Origin: Cyanobacteriota bacterium
Lineage (GTDB): Bacteria > Cyanobacteriota > Cyanobacteriia > Phormidesmidales > Phormidesmidaceae
Reading direction: 5' to 3'
NCBI GenBank assembly: GCA_027619675.1
Contig: JAQCHG010000133.1
Coordinates: forward strand, 1-5,844
DNA: 5,844 bases
The position numbers and the translations under genes were made by a program. A model generated the notes under the pieces. That model worked only from the letters and a program-made list of their open reading frames with translations, was not told the origin of the DNA and did no database searches. Each line of letters opens with the position of its first letter. Position 1 is the stretch's first letter. Shown here one piece after another: positions 4,941-5,844 of the stretch.

Positions 4941-5844
4941 ATGCTGAGCCGTGTTGCTGACTCGATTTATTGGATGAACCGTTACGTAGAACGGGCGGAA
5001 AATGTTGCCCGTTTCGTGGATGTCAACCTAAATTTGCTGCTGGACTGCCCCCCTGGTGTTACCCAACAGTGGGAGCCCCTGGTGGTGACCACGGGGGATT
5101 TGGAACTGTTCCGTAAGCGTTATGGCAAAGCCACGGCGGAAAACGTCCTGCAATTCCTCACCTTCGACAGCGAATATCCCAACTCCATCCTGTCCTGCGT
5201 GCAGGCGGCGCGGGAAAATGCCCGCTCCGTGCGGGAAATTATTTCCTCAGAGATGTGGGAGCAGGTGAATACCTTTTATCTGGTGGTGAAGGAAGCGGCG
5301 GCGGTGGGCTCCCTCTCGAACATCCATGAGTTTTACCCGGAGGTGAAAATGGCCAGCCACCTGTTTGCCGGGGTGATGGATGCCACCATGGCCCACAACG
5401 AGGGCTGGAATTTTGGCCACTTGGGACGACTGATGGAACGGGCCGACAAGACGGCGCGGATTCTAGACGTGAAGTATTACATTCTGCTGCCCTCGGTGAA
5501 GGCGGTGGGGACACCGTTGGATGACTTGCAGTGGATTGCCCTGCTCAAATCCGCCAGTGCCTATGAGATGTATCGCAAGAGCCAGTACCGCATTACCCCG
5601 GTGGGGGTGACGGAATTTTTGCTATTGAATCGGGAGTTTCCCCGCTCGGTGCAGTTTTGCCTGCTGGAGGCGGAGCGATCGCTGCGGCAAATTTCCGGGA
5701 CGGCGGTGGGCACCTGGCGCACCACCAGCGATCGCGCCCTAGGCCGCCTGCGCTCAGAGTTGGAATATGTCACCATCGACGAAATTGTGAAGGATGGCCT
5801 GCACGAATTTCTGGATGGCCTCCAGAGTCGCCTCAACGCTGTCG
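4941..5844 (+). CDS. Alpha-E domain protein (DUF403, COG2307-type), 3' end cut by window edge
   Basis: An open frame of 301 codons runs without a stop to the right edge; the family is about 310-330 aa, so only a short C-terminus should be missing. The start MLSRVADSIYWMNRYVERAE is the standard family N-terminus, which fixes ATG 4941. The protein is predicted all-helical, soluble and cytosolic, with no known enzymatic motif of its own. It contains an internal echo: RYVERAENVARFVDV (14-28) and RLMERADKTARILDV (163-177) share 8 of 15 residues including E-R-A, A-R and D-V. Other family-like blocks are SEMWEQVN (near 102-109) and the EGWNFGHLGRLMERADKTAR region (154-173). Alpha-E proteins co-occur with the circularly permuted ATP-grasp protein, encoded just upstream here, and with transglutaminase-like proteases; a role in the predicted peptide-synthesis or modification system is inference from that linkage. 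The 235-nt gap and its repeat array suggest an own promoter rather than tight translational coupling. Confidence 0.9.
   Translation, partial: MLSRVADSIYWMNRYVERAENVARFVDVNLNLLLDCPPGVTQQWEPLVVTTGDLELFRKRYGKATAENVLQFLTFDSEYPNSILSCVQAARENARSVREIISSEMWEQVNTFYLVVKEAAAVGSLSNIHEFYPEVKMASHLFAGVMDATMAHNEGWNFGHLGRLMERADKTARILDVKYYILLPSVKAVGTPLDDLQWIALLKSASAYEMYRKSQYRITPVGVTEFLLLNREFPRSVQFCLLEAERSLRQISGTAVGTWRTTSDRALGRLRSELEYVTIDEIVKDGLHEFLDGLQSRLNAV

Larger units (their letters stand above)
46..5735. repeat. Ten dispersed HIP1 octamers (GCGATCGC)
   Basis: Exact copies begin at 46, 74, 745, 854, 1531, 2926, 3723, 4193, 5675 and 5728. All lie inside coding sequences (folB two, HEAT-like two, murJ two, ATP-grasp two, alpha-E two) and none in the three spacers. 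HIP1 is a palindrome strongly over-represented in many cyanobacterial genomes, and this is the main basis for the taxonomic assignment. The even two-per-gene spread suggests that all five genes are long-term residents and not recent imports. Confidence 0.9.

Noticed and set aside
5239..5836. Two 91-codon minus-strand frames opposite the alpha-E gene
   Set aside because: Pro/Ser/Arg-rich antisense shadows of a clear, uninterrupted coding frame.

Overview
The window looks like chromosomal DNA from a GC-rich cyanobacterium. The strongest evidence is ten exact copies of the cyanobacterial HIP1 octamer GCGATCGC in 5.8 kb, against roughly 0.1 expected for a random octamer at equal base frequencies. 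The proteins agree: a cyanobacterial-style MurJ and close-to-consensus cyanobacterial DUF404/DUF407 and alpha-E proteins. I cannot name a genus from the sequence alone.

Left part (1-1239, minus strand): a HEAT-like repeat protein of 328 aa with a lysine-rich tail (253-1239) is followed 6 nt later by the 5' part of folB, dihydroneopterin aldolase of folate synthesis. folB starts at TTG and runs off the left edge. The two are probably co-transcribed and share a reading frame, separated by a single TAA.

Middle (1240-3039): a 192-nt divergent spacer with one 7-bp inverted repeat separates the HEAT-like gene from murJ, the lipid II flippase of peptidoglycan synthesis. murJ starts at GTG without a Shine-Dalgarno sequence.

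Right part (3040-5844, plus strand): a complete circularly permuted ATP-grasp protein (DUF404/DUF407, COG2308 type) and, 235 nt later, an alpha-E domain protein (DUF403, COG2307 type) cut by the right edge. These two families are persistent partners in a predicted but poorly characterised peptide-ligation or peptide-modification system. In many genomes they sit with a transglutaminase-like protease and sometimes the proteasome-like subunit Anbu; those would be expected just beyond the right edge. This is the most interesting biology in the window.

The spacers around this pair are structured. Before the ATP-grasp gene (3040-3262) there is an 11-bp near-palindrome, a 6-bp perfect inverted repeat and a strong AGGAGG that points to a GTG start at 3263 rather than the ATG at 3236. 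Between the pair (4706-4940) there is a bulged hairpin, a three-unit heptanucleotide repeat of cyanobacterial STRR type, and three 8-bp direct repeats with exact 11-bp periodicity. The last set has the geometry of an OmpR/PhoB-family site such as the cyanobacterial Pho box. No tRNA, rRNA, CRISPR, insertion sequence or integrase was seen. No gene-free stretch exceeds 300 nt.
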